64,000 bases of DNA. Source: an uncultured Robinsoniella sp. (lineage in GTDB: Bacteria > Bacillota > Clostridia > Lachnospirales > Lachnospiraceae). Under the pieces are notes generated by a model. It ran no database searches. It saw nothing but the letters and a program-made list of their open reading frames with translations, and was not told the origin of the DNA. Below are positions 31,505 through 39,903 of the stretch, one piece after another. The stretch spans positions 1 to 64,000 of the forward strand of contig UQCR01000021.1 in the NCBI GenBank assembly GCA_900539655.1, written 5' to 3'. A program made the position numbers and the translations under genes. The first letter of the stretch is position 1. Each line of letters begins with the position of its first letter.

Positions 31505-33739
31505 ATGCATATGAAGAGGAGAGTACGAGTTGTTGCATGGCTTTTAACATTAGTCATGCTATTTAGTTTGATTCCGGCAGAAATCGTCGGGGCAGCAGAA
31601 CAAAAACAAGCCACAGATATTCTGAAAATGATGTACGTGGAGCCGCAGTCTATGGCAAGTGATGCCGGACAGTTGATTGTGGCGGAGATTGCAGAAGGAA
31701 ATGGGACTCTGACCGGTGCCAGATTATACTACCGGGATGGAACAGGAAATGAAGCAGGAATAAATGTTACGGAGATATCCGGCAATTATGCTGCGTTCCT
31801 TGTAAAAGGAGGCGGACTTGCGGATACCAGCCTTACCAGAATGGAACTGAACCTGGGAGGCGTTAACCGGAATATTGATTTAAAAGCCTACCGCTCCAGC
31901 GGTGACACTGCCGTTTCAAAAGTTGAAGGAAGTGATGGAACATCACCGAAAAGCAGAGCGAAAAATGCACAGTCCGCAGCAGATGAAAAAGCAAATGAAA
32001 ATACGGTAAAAAGAGTTCTGGCAGATGATTCAGCAGGGATTACCAATGCACTGAATCAGGCACAGGCACTTGCCGGGACACAGTCCAGAGCCAGAAGCAG
32101 CTATGCGGCGCCAAGAGCAGGTTCCGATGGAAAAATTGTCGTAGTTTTAGATCCGGGACATGGCGGAACAGAATCAGGGGCATGCAGAACCTGGAATGGA
32201 AAATCTTATATTGAAAAAGATATTACGCTGAAGATTTCCAAGTATACGAAAAAAGAGCTGGAAACCTATGAGGGTGTAAAGGTATATCTCACCCGCTCTA
32301 CAGACAAGTACATGGAATTATACCAGAGGGTGGACTATGGGGCAGCGGTTGGTGCAACCGTATTTATCAGCCAGCATATTAATTCTACTAACAGTAATGA
32401 GCAGTACAGTGTATCCGGTGCCATGGTGTTTTTATCAAAAGGACAGTACAGGGGCGATATCACACAGGTTTCCCATGATATTGCATATACGATACTGGAC
32501 AAGCTGAATCAGGCAGGTTTTAAGAATCAGGGAATACAGTACCGGTTGTCAGAGACAGGTGATCTATATCCAAACGGGTCTCTTGCCGATTATTATGGAA
32601 TCGTAAGAAGATGTGTCCTCGCCGGATTTCCGGGAATGATCGTGGAGCATGGTTTCGTTAATAACCCAAATGATTGTGTGAAATATTTTGGCAGCAATTC
32701 CAAGATTAAAAAAATCGGCGTAGCAGATGCAAAGGCAATCGCAGCCTATTATGGATTGAAGAAGAAAGATACCGGTTCTTCCGGGACGAATCCTCCGGCA
32801 GTAGATACTGGCTGGAAAAAAGATGGAAACAATACATATTATGTGAAGCAGGATGGCAGCAGAGCTACCGGATGGCAGACCATAGGTGGAAAAGTATATT
32901 ATTTTAATGCCGGTGGAATTATGCTGACCGGAAAACAAAAGATATCTGGTAAAATTTATTATTTCCAGCCTTCCGGTGAAGCTATGACCGGTGTACAGAC
33001 CATTGGCGGAAAAAAAGTGACATTGGATGAAAAAGGTGCAATTCTGGCGAGTCCTGCCGGAGAATGGTATGTGAAAGGCAGCACCTGGTACTTTAGAAAA
33101 TGGGATGGAAAGAATGCTACAGGATGGATCACCTATAAGGGCAGGAAATGCTATCTGAATAAAGACGGATCTATGGTTAAGCGCTGGAAAAAGATTAAAG
33201 GGAAATGGTACTATTTCACCGGAAATGGCTATATGGTTACCGGGAAGCGTACTCTGGGCGGTAAGACCTGTTATTTTGGAGATAACGGAGCAGCTCTGTC
33301 CGGAAAACAGATAATCAATAAGGAAACTGTTTTTTTAAGCGATAAAGGCGTTCTTCTTCCGAACCGCTGGGAAAAGGACAATACCGGCTGGTGGTACCGC
33401 TATGGAAATGGTTCTTATCCGAAGAAAAAATGGGTAACCATTGAAGGAAAAAGATACTATTTCAATAAAAAGGGCTATATGGAGACTGGCTGGATCAAGC
33501 TTGGTAAGAACTGGTATTACCTCCGTTCAGACGGTTCCGCTAAAAACGGATGGCTGAAAAGCAATGGAAATTGGTACTACCTGGTCAAGGGCAAGATGCA
33601 GACGAAGTCCTGGATTCACTATAAAAAGAAGTGGTATTATGTGAAGTCTGACGGAGTTAGGGCTGTAAAAATGAAATTGAAAATTGGAAAGAAAACTTAT
33701 AAGTTTGATTCCACCGGAATATGTACAAATAAAAAATAA
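31505..33739 (+). CDS. N-acetylmuramoyl-L-alanine amidase with choline-binding-type repeats
   Basis: This secreted autolysin-like enzyme of 744 residues has a signal peptide (about 1-31), an N-terminal region of unknown fold (about 35-200), a zinc-dependent Amidase_3 domain (about 210-418) and about a dozen aromatic choline-binding-type repeats (about 435-744). Zinc and catalytic residues are H219 (D-P-G-H-G-G), E237, H291 (S-Q-H-I-N) and E381 (V-E-H-G-F). It cleaves the bond between muramic acid and the stem peptide. The catalytic family differs from pneumococcal LytA (Amidase_2) although the targeting repeats are alike. It has its own consensus promoter and converges on the Pce-like gene with a shared terminator. 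Confidence 0.93.
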   Translation: MHMKRRVRVVAWLLTLVMLFSLIPAEIVGAAEQKQATDILKMMYVEPQSMASDAGQLIVAEIAEGNGTLTGARLYYRDGTGNEAGINVTEISGNYAAFLVKGGGLADTSLTRMELNLGGVNRNIDLKAYRSSGDTAVSKVEGSDGTSPKSRAKNAQSAADEKANENTVKRVLADDSAGITNALNQAQALAGTQSRARSSYAAPRAGSDGKIVVVLDPGHGGTESGACRTWNGKSYIEKDITLKISKYTKKELETYEGVKVYLTRSTDKYMELYQRVDYGAAVGATVFISQHINSTNSNEQYSVSGAMVFLSKGQYRGDITQVSHDIAYTILDKLNQAGFKNQGIQYRLSETGDLYPNGSLADYYGIVRRCVLAGFPGMIVEHGFVNNPNDCVKYFGSNSKIKKIGVADAKAIAAYYGLKKKDTGSSGTNPPAVDTGWKKDGNNTYYVKQDGSRATGWQTIGGKVYYFNAGGIMLTGKQKISGKIYYFQPSGEAMTGVQTIGGKKVTLDEKGAILASPAGEWYVKGSTWYFRKWDGKNATGWITYKGRKCYLNKDGSMVKRWKKIKGKWYYFTGNGYMVTGKRTLGGKTCYFGDNGAALSGKQIINKETVFLSDKGVLLPNRWEKDNTGWWYRYGNGSYPKKKWVTIEGKRYYFNKKGYMETGWIKLGKNWYYLRSDGSAKNGWLKSNGNWYYLVKGKMQTKSWIHYKKKWYYVKSDGVRAVKMKLKIGKKTYKFDSTGICTNKK

Positions 33740-33747
33740 GAGAATAA

Positions 33748-33786
33748 AAAGAGCCGCGCCGGTAAATTTAACCGGTGCGGCTCTTT
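33748..33786. terminator. Bidirectional terminator between amidase and Pce-like gene
   Basis: A 16-bp stem (AAAGAGCCGC then CCGGT, pairing with ACCGG then GCGGCTCTTT, one G-T pair) surrounds AAATTTA. A-runs on the left and T-runs on the right make it functional for both convergent genes. Confidence 0.9.
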
Positions 33787-33795
33787 GGTTACTAA

Positions 33796-35361
33796 TTAAT
33801 AATTAATGCAGACTCCGCCGTCATCAAAACGGTAAATCTTGCCTTTGATTTTTTTCTTTGTATTGCGAAGCATGACACCGTCACTGCCTACATAGTATTT
33901 AACACCGCCGTAGGTAATCCAGGTATTGGCAGCCATTTGTCCGTTGGATCTTAAGAAATACTGCTTATTCTTAAGTTTAATCCATCCTGTTTTCATAATT
34001 CCAGATCTATTAAAGTAATACCAGCTGCCCTCGATTTTTGCCCATCCTGTTTTTGCCCTTCCGGTGTTATCCGCATAGGACCAGGAAGAAGAACCTCTTG
34101 TCCAGCCGCCTTCTGAAAGTTTGCCGCTGGCATCAAAGGAGTAGGGGATGTTCCGTACTCTTGCGGCATTCATCTGCATGATACCGTTATTGTCCAGATA
34201 ATAATAGTAGTTTCCTTCTTTTTTCCAGCTGTTTCTTTCAACATTTCCTTTGCTGTTTATGTAATAATAATTTTCATTATAGTAAATCCAGGTGTTTTTT
34301 CTGGTATATTTTTTGTTCCTGGAAGTATAAAACGCATATTGCTTTTTGGATCCTGAATTTTTCTTTTTCAGAGTCAAATTACCGGGTGAGATCATATTCA
34401 GCGTTTTGCCATTGCTCATATCTGCTATGATTGCACTATTTTTAGGCTGTCCGTTTGTGGTAAAGAGTTTACATTCAATAGTGTTCAGCGTATTCCTTAC
34501 TGAGGCAGACATATTGGTGATCAAACCGGTTGCAACTGCATAATCCGGTGAAATCATGCGCAGATAGCTGGGTGAATTTGCATCCCCAATACCATGGTGT
34601 CCCAACTTTAACAGGTCAATGGGACCCAATACTTTTGAAAGCTTGTTTTCATCATAATCAGGAGCCAGGTTGCTGATATCTCCTGCTAAAAAAGCAGTGA
34701 GGTCATTAACCGTTATTTTTACGCCCAGAGAATTATAATTGTCATCCGGTCTTTTAGCGATATTGCCTTTTGCATCTGTGGCACGCTTATAATTCATGAT
34801 TTCTATTTCCATATCGCCCAGAGTAAACTTCCGGTTGGATGACTTAGAAAAGTTCTGAATGATTTTGGTACCGCGCTTCTTAGCGGCAGAAATCAGTGTG
34901 TCGTAGCAGTATTGGTTGTCCCAGAGATTTGATTTGACTGAGATGTAATTATCACTGTATTTGTTCAGATACAGACGTTCTGTTCTAAAAGCTTTTAATA
35001 TTTCATCCCCGCTTCCGATGTGGTCGCTGTGGGCATGGGTGCCAATATAGAAGTCCAGCTTCTTTACACCAACTTTTTTCAGATATTTAATGACTTCCTG
35101 TTCATGTCCCCCGGAAGTACTGATACCGGGCCGCATGGGATATTTCGGATTATTCCCCTTTGGATAGTCACTGTCTTCTCCGGAATCAACCATTCCAAAG
35201 TGTCCGTTACTCTCCAGCAAAATGGCATCGTTATTGCCCTCAATACAGATAAAATGGATCCGCGTTTTGTTCTTAGCAGATGCATTCGCTGCCAGTGGCA
35301 GGCACAAAACAGCCAGGCAGACAAGCACTGCCGTAAACATTGCGTTTAATTTTCTTTTCAT
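33796..35361 (-). CDS. Phosphorylcholine esterase-like (Pce/CbpE) protein with choline-binding repeats
   Basis: This secreted protein of 521 residues has a signal peptide (1-28), a metallo-beta-lactamase-fold domain (about 32-330) and six or so aromatic choline-binding-type repeats (about 355-521). Metal ligands are H109-x-H111-x-D113-H114, D228 (A-G-D) and H255/H256 (G-H-H-G). The first strands (I-H-F, A-I-L-L-E-S-N-G-H-F, then M-V-D-S-G-E-D) match pneumococcal Pce nearly residue for residue as I remember it. Pce removes phosphocholine from teichoic acid. The enzyme would therefore erase the mark made by LicD. The ribosome site AAGGGG lies 8 nt upstream of the ATG. Confidence 0.87.
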   Translation of the reverse strand: MKRKLNAMFTAVLVCLAVLCLPLAANASAKNKTRIHFICIEGNNDAILLESNGHFGMVDSGEDSDYPKGNNPKYPMRPGISTSGGHEQEVIKYLKKVGVKKLDFYIGTHAHSDHIGSGDEILKAFRTERLYLNKYSDNYISVKSNLWDNQYCYDTLISAAKKRGTKIIQNFSKSSNRKFTLGDMEIEIMNYKRATDAKGNIAKRPDDNYNSLGVKITVNDLTAFLAGDISNLAPDYDENKLSKVLGPIDLLKLGHHGIGDANSPSYLRMISPDYAVATGLITNMSASVRNTLNTIECKLFTTNGQPKNSAIIADMSNGKTLNMISPGNLTLKKKNSGSKKQYAFYTSRNKKYTRKNTWIYYNENYYYINSKGNVERNSWKKEGNYYYYLDNNGIMQMNAARVRNIPYSFDASGKLSEGGWTRGSSSWSYADNTGRAKTGWAKIEGSWYYFNRSGIMKTGWIKLKNKQYFLRSNGQMAANTWITYGGVKYYVGSDGVMLRNTKKKIKGKIYRFDDGGVCINY

Positions 35362-35463
35362 TGTTCAAATCCCCTTATTCATTGGTATTAAATCAGTTCC
35401 GCTGCAAATGCTGGCATTCCCCTTAACCTGACACTGACAGCGTTATATGTATGATACAGGTAG

Positions 35464-35492
35464 ATTATACCCTAAGAGAAAGAGCATTACAA
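35464..35492 (-). promoter_or_regulatory. Promoter of Pce-like gene
   Basis: On the minus strand TTGTAA (35487-35492) and TATAAT (35464-35469) are 17 bp apart, giving a leader of about 95 nt. The rest of the 332-bp divergent spacer holds only a weak GAAAGC/GCTTTC hairpin at 35574-35589. Confidence 0.6.
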
Positions 35493-35611
35493 GTGCCCAA
35501 TTCCTTTCCATGGTAAACTCAGGTGTAAATATGATAAGCTTCTCTTTCTGAAAAAACCCAATAGAAAGCTATTGCTTTCGCAAGTTTATCCCACCATACC
35601 TCAATTAACAG

Positions 35612-35640
35612 TTGTCTATTTCATCTATAAATGTTATATT
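35612..35640 (+). promoter_or_regulatory. Promoter of licD
   Basis: TTGTCT (35612-35617) and TATATT (35635-35640) are 17 bp apart, 54 bp before the licD start. Confidence 0.65.
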
Positions 35641-35693
35641 ATATTTAACAAGAATTAAAAGATTTGTAATAAATACATTTTGAGGGGAAGTTT

Positions 35694-36569
35694 ATGCAGC
35701 GAAAGAAATATGACGATGAGACACTTCGCAGGCTTCAGGCAACGGAACTGGAGATGCTGGAGGATTTTGTGAATTTTTGTGAGAAGCATAAGATACCATA
35801 TTTTGGGATAGGAGGAACTGCAATCGGAGCATTGCGGCATCAGGGATTTATTCCATGGGATGACGACATTGATCTGGCGTTTACCAGAAAGAACTATGAG
35901 CGGTTTTGTAAACTTGCAGGCGAGGAACTTAAAGATAAATACACTATTTTACGCGGAGATTCTGATGAAAATTATCCGCTTTTTACTGCGCGCATGTGTA
36001 AAAACGGAACAGTTTTCAGAGAATATGCAATGAAAGACGTGGATTGTGATTTTGGGATATTTTTGGATTTATATGCATATGACAATATTCCAGACTGCCA
36101 ATGGAAGATGAAACTTCAGGCATACAGTGCCTGGATCTACAGTAAATTACTGATTTTGTGCAGCATATCTAAGCCCAGCCTGTTGCTGGAGGGAACAAAA
36201 TTAAAATTGGTACTGGCTGCGTGCCAGGCGGGAAATAAGCTGATGAAGGTGATGCATATTTCCAAGAGAGGCGTTTTTTTGCGTGGAAAAAGATGCTGTA
36301 CGAAATATAATAAGCAGAAGACAAAAAGGCTTGCATACCTGCCTGAGGCAAGGCCGTTTGCAAGCATGATTGACAGAAAAGACCTGTACCCATTGAAGCG
36401 GATGAAGTTTGAACATTTGGAGCTTACGTTTCCAAATGACATGCATGATATGCTGTATGCCTATTATGGGGATTATATGCAGCTTCCGCCGGAGGAAAAA
36501 AGGTATAATCATTGTCCGTACCAGTTAGACTTTGGAAAGCAGGAAGCAGAAGTGTCTGATAAAAAGTAA
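35694..36569 (+). CDS. licD: LicD-family phosphocholine transferase
   Basis: This 291-residue LicD-family protein has the signature G-G-T-A-I-G-A-L-R-H (40-49) followed by P-W-D-D-D-I-D-L-A (54-62), whose aspartates bind metal. LicD enzymes transfer phosphocholine from CDP-choline to sugars of teichoic acids or glycans. It is the transfer step that links the LicA/LicC genes upstream with the polymer cluster downstream. It is cytoplasmic, with no membrane segment. The GAGGGG site precedes the ATG. The flippase follows after 10 bp. Other LicD relatives move other phospho-groups, so choline is supported by context rather than by sequence alone. Confidence 0.9.
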   Translation: MQRKKYDDETLRRLQATELEMLEDFVNFCEKHKIPYFGIGGTAIGALRHQGFIPWDDDIDLAFTRKNYERFCKLAGEELKDKYTILRGDSDENYPLFTARMCKNGTVFREYAMKDVDCDFGIFLDLYAYDNIPDCQWKMKLQAYSAWIYSKLLILCSISKPSLLLEGTKLKLVLAACQAGNKLMKVMHISKRGVFLRGKRCCTKYNKQKTKRLAYLPEARPFASMIDRKDLYPLKRMKFEHLELTFPNDMHDMLYAYYGDYMQLPPEEKRYNHCPYQLDFGKQEAEVSDKK

Positions 36570-36579
36570 GGGATGACTT

Positions 36580-37824
36580 ATGAAAGATAAAAAAATGTCG
36601 ATTAAAACCAGCATTTTGTGGAATACCTGGGGAAGTCTGGTTTATCTGGGGTGCCAATGGCTTTTAAGCGTTTTGGTGATCCGTATCTCCGGATTTGAAA
36701 ATTCCGGTATTCTGACACTGGCTATGTCTATTACAAACATGTTCTATAGTATAGCAGTATATGGGATGCGTACATTCCAGGTGGCGGATACGGAGAATGA
36801 ATATGCTCAGGGAACCTATGTGATAAGCAGGATCGTCACCGGGGGGGCCGCATTTATTCTGTGTACGGCATTTGTGGCTGCTAACCGGTATGATCAGGTA
36901 TCCGGCATCAGTATTGTCATTTATATGATTTTCCGTCTGGGAGAAGCCCTTTTTGATGTCTATGCCGGATTTTTCCAGAAATACTGGCGTATGGATTACC
37001 TGGGAAAATCTATGGTCATTCGTGGAGTGGCAATGCTGGGCTCCTATACCATTTTTCTGGGAATATTCCAATGTCTGCCGGTTGCCTTTGGGGCAATGGC
37101 GGTATCCACGTTTCTCGTGATTTTATTATATGACCGCAGGCATGTGAAAAGGATTACTTCAATAAAATTTGATGGCAATTTTAAAAAGGTACAGGAATTA
37201 CTGATCCGGTGTTTTCCGTTAGTGGTATATTTGTTTCTAAATGCCGGAATCAGTTCTATTCCAAGGTATTTTCTGGAGAAATTCTCAGGAAATGACAAGC
37301 TGGGCGTTTATGCGGCAATTGCAGCACCGACTCTGGTAGTGCAGATGGCATCCACATACATTTTTAATCCTTTTGTAACAGCTTTTGCAGAAAAGTACCA
37401 CGCAGGTGACCGGGATGGGTTCTGGAAACTGCTGTTTACTTGCGTGAAGGTGGTCACAGCAGTGTCGGTTGTGGCGTTGGCCGGAGCCGCACTTTTAGGG
37501 AAATGGGGTCTTTTGCTGTTAATAGGGGAAAAAATACTGCCCTATACGGGGCTTTTACTGCCCCTGGTAGTCTGTACCATACTCACAGCATTCAGCTGGC
37601 TGTTGTGTGGCGTACTCACAGTCGTGAAGGATTTTAAAGGCTTGATTATCAGCAATGTAGCGGCTGTTGTATCCGGTTCTGTGGCCTCGGTAATATTTAT
37701 ACGCCTGTGGGGCATGCAGGGGACAAGTTTTGCCACGATTCTGGGTCTTACGGTGGAGATTGTGCTGCTGTTTGTATTTTTGCAGAAAAGGATCGGGAAT
37801 TCGGCAGCGTTGTCAAGATCTTGA
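36580..37824 (+). CDS. Polysaccharide flippase (Wzx/MATE-like)
   Basis: This 414-residue integral membrane protein has about twelve hydrophobic segments and a polysaccharide-biosynthesis (MVF superfamily) layout. It starts K-T-S-I-L-W-N-T-W-G-S, typical of lipopolysaccharide/teichoic flippases. It would flip a lipid-linked repeat unit across the membrane. It is co-transcribed with licD, which suggests that the flipped unit carries phosphocholine, as TacF does in pneumococcus. That functional match is inference. Confidence 0.87.
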   Translation: MKDKKMSIKTSILWNTWGSLVYLGCQWLLSVLVIRISGFENSGILTLAMSITNMFYSIAVYGMRTFQVADTENEYAQGTYVISRIVTGGAAFILCTAFVAANRYDQVSGISIVIYMIFRLGEALFDVYAGFFQKYWRMDYLGKSMVIRGVAMLGSYTIFLGIFQCLPVAFGAMAVSTFLVILLYDRRHVKRITSIKFDGNFKKVQELLIRCFPLVVYLFLNAGISSIPRYFLEKFSGNDKLGVYAAIAAPTLVVQMASTYIFNPFVTAFAEKYHAGDRDGFWKLLFTCVKVVTAVSVVALAGAALLGKWGLLLLIGEKILPYTGLLLPLVVCTILTAFSWLLCGVLTVVKDFKGLIISNVAAVVSGSVASVIFIRLWGMQGTSFATILGLTVEIVLLFVFLQKRIGNSAALSRS

Positions 37825-37838
37825 TTTTATGATACAAT
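37810..37838 (+). promoter_or_regulatory. Promoter of GT2 operon
   Basis: TTGTCA (37810-37815) lies inside the end of the flippase gene and TACAAT (37833-37838) follows after 17 bp. It starts a new transcript for the glycosyltransferase genes. Confidence 0.7.
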
Positions 37839-37851
37839 GACTCGAACTTTC

Positions 37852-37893
37852 TATTAGTGCTGTACCGCAGACCTGTCTGCGGTATGCAGGAGG
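37852..37893 (+). promoter_or_regulatory. Leader hairpin element, copy 1
   Basis: After TATTAGTG, GTACCGCAG (37862-37870) pairs over 9 bp with CTGCGGTAT (37877-37885) around ACCTGT, and the AGGAGG ribosome site follows at once. A near-identical element precedes tagD at 49759, so this is a shared 5' untranslated module rather than a chance stem. Confidence 0.6.
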
Positions 37894-37900
37894 AATTAAA

Positions 37901-38695
37901 ATGAAAGAATATGTTAAACACACATTTGCTATATGTGCCTATGGGGACAGCCCCTATCTTCCGGCATGCATCCGTTCGCTGAAAAAGCAGTCCTGTCCAA
38001 GCAGAATTATTATGGTGACCTCTACACCCAGTTCCTATATAGAACAAATCTGTAGGGAGAATGACATTTTACTGTATATAAATACTGGGGAAAATGGAAT
38101 TATCCAGGACTGGAATTACGCATATGAAAAGGCAGAAACGCCATATGTAACCATTGCGCATCAGGATGATATCTATCATGAAACATATACTTGGAACCTG
38201 TGCAGTATGATGGATCAGGCAAGGCGGCCACTTATTTTTTTCTCTGATTACGGGGAAATCAGAAATGGGAAGATAGTGGTATCTAATACATTGTTAAAAG
38301 TAAAGCGTCTGATGCTGATACCAATGGAAATAAAAGCCTCCAGAAACAGCAGGTTTATCCGAAGAAGAATACTTTCCCTGGGTTCACCGATTTGCTGCCC
38401 CTCCGTGGGATTTGCAAAAGAAAATCTGAAAACACCTGTGTTTTTGCCGGGATTTAGGAGCAATGAAGACTGGCAGGCGTGGGAGAAGATTTCCAGAGAG
38501 GAAGGGGCTTTTCTTTACTGTAAGAAGAGGCTTGTGTATCACCGCATCCATGAGGCATCTGCGACCACCAGGATTATAGAAGACACGGGCAGACGGGAAG
38601 AGGATATAGCCATGTTCCGTAAATTTTGGCCTTTGCCTGTGGCAAAGCTGCTGTCAACTGTTTACGGGAAAAGTGAAGAATCAAATAATATGTAG
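37901..38695 (+). CDS. Glycosyltransferase family 2
   Basis: This 264-residue GT-A-fold transferase begins F-A-I-C-A-Y-G-D-S-P-Y and carries the metal-binding A-H-Q-D-D-I-Y near residue 88. It ends with a basic C-terminal region. It would add a sugar to the lipid-linked polymer unit on the cytoplasmic side. The AGGAGG site is strong. The donor and linkage cannot be inferred. It is followed after 13 bp by a second GT2. Confidence 0.85.
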   Translation: MKEYVKHTFAICAYGDSPYLPACIRSLKKQSCPSRIIMVTSTPSSYIEQICRENDILLYINTGENGIIQDWNYAYEKAETPYVTIAHQDDIYHETYTWNLCSMMDQARRPLIFFSDYGEIRNGKIVVSNTLLKVKRLMLIPMEIKASRNSRFIRRRILSLGSPICCPSVGFAKENLKTPVFLPGFRSNEDWQAWEKISREEGAFLYCKKRLVYHRIHEASATTRIIEDTGRREEDIAMFRKFWPLPVAKLLSTVYGKSEESNNM

Positions 38696-38708
38696 TTGGG
38701 GAGCACCT

Positions 38709-39398
38709 ATGAAGAAACTGATTATTATACCAGCCTATAACGAAGGCGCCAGTATTTATACAACTGTCCGAAGTATCCAGGAACAGGCACCGGATTATGA
38801 TTATGTCATAATCAATGACTGTTCCACAGATAACACCAGGGCACTTTGTGAAGAATATGGATTTTCCGTGATTCATCTGCCGGTCAATCTGGGGATTGGA
38901 GGGGCAGTGCAGACTGGTCTTCTCTATGCGGCTTCCAGAGGATATGATCTGGCGGTGCAGATGGATGGAGACGGGCAGCATGATGCCCGGTTCTTAAAAG
39001 AGATGGAGCAAAGCCTCATCCGGAATCAGTATGATATGGTGATCGGATCCAGATTTATAGAAAAACAGGGATTTCAGTCTTCTGGAATCCGAAGAATGGG
39101 AATCCGTTATTTTTCATGGCTGATTTATGCACTGACCAGGGTGAGGATTACAGATCCGACATCCGGGATGCGTATGATGAGCCATAATGTAATCGAAGAC
39201 TTTACCAGGGATTATCCCAAGGATTATCCGGAGCCTGAAAGTGCAGTTGCAATTATTAAGGCAGGCAGGAAAGTCAGTGAGGTTCCGGTTGTGATGAAAC
39301 AGCGTGAGGAAGGGGTATCTTCCATATCACCTTTGAAATCGGTGTATTATATGATCAAGGTAACGCTGGCAATTTTTATGGCGGCGTGGAGAGGCTAG
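38709..39398 (+). CDS. Glycosyltransferase family 2, DPM1-like
   Basis: This 229-residue dolichol-phosphate-mannose-synthase-like GT2 has I-P-A-Y-N-E-G (8-14), N-D-C-S-T-D-N and Q-M-D-G-D-G-Q-H. These enzymes usually load a sugar onto polyprenyl phosphate. Beside it lie DUF2304 and DUF2142 genes, a recurrent trio in which the membrane protein may use the lipid-linked sugar outside the cell. The ATG at 38709 with a GGGGAG site is preferred to an upstream start at 38673 that would overlap the previous gene. Confidence 0.88.
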   Translation: MKKLIIIPAYNEGASIYTTVRSIQEQAPDYDYVIINDCSTDNTRALCEEYGFSVIHLPVNLGIGGAVQTGLLYAASRGYDLAVQMDGDGQHDARFLKEMEQSLIRNQYDMVIGSRFIEKQGFQSSGIRRMGIRYFSWLIYALTRVRITDPTSGMRMMSHNVIEDFTRDYPKDYPEPESAVAIIKAGRKVSEVPVVMKQREEGVSSISPLKSVYYMIKVTLAIFMAAWRG

Positions 39399-39483
39399 TA
39401 GCAAGAAACCAAAGTCTGATCAACAGGCAGGTCATTAATATGGAAGCTTTAGATACTGAGCGTATAGAATGAGAGGTGTGGAT

Positions 39484-39903
39484 ATGAGTATCAGATCGCA
39501 GATGATCATCATGCTAGCTGTTGCTGCAGCACTTATTGTGCTGGCATGTATGGTAAAAAGAAGAACCATAAGTTTAAGATATGCATTGCCCTGGACGTTA
39601 CTGGCAATCGGTGTTACGGTATTGACCTGTTTTCCGGGGCTGACCGAAAGGTTAACGAATCTGCTGGGAGTGTCCCTGCCGGTAAATATGATATTTTTTA
39701 TGGGTTTTTGTTTTTCACTGGTCATTATTTTCTCCTTAAGCCTTGCAGTTTCCAGGCTTTCAAAACGGGTGAAAGATCTCGCCCAACACCAGGCGCTGCT
39801 GGAACGGACGATGCAGGAAATGCAGGAAATGCAGGGGAAAGAACTGGGATCTAAAAACAAGGAATTAAAGGATATGAAAATAGGGGAGCAGGTAAATGTA
39901 TAG
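39484..39903 (+). CDS. DUF2304 small membrane protein
   Basis: This 139-residue protein has three hydrophobic segments (about 5-22, 33-50 and 62-85), then a charged coiled-coil tail from about 88 with Q-E-M-Q-E-M-Q repeats. The layout matches DUF2304 proteins found next to DPM1-like GT2 genes. The ATG at 39484 has an AGAGGTG site; an in-frame ATG at 39469 precedes that site. It overlaps the next gene by 8 bp. Confidence 0.75.
   Translation: MSIRSQMIIMLAVAAALIVLACMVKRRTISLRYALPWTLLAIGVTVLTCFPGLTERLTNLLGVSLPVNMIFFMGFCFSLVIIFSLSLAVSRLSKRVKDLAQHQALLERTMQEMQEMQGKELGSKNKELKDMKIGEQVNV

Noticed and set aside
35574..35589. GAAAGC/GCTTTC hairpin between the Pce-like gene and licD
   Set aside because: It is only 6 bp, with no T-run and no link to a gene end; probably chance.
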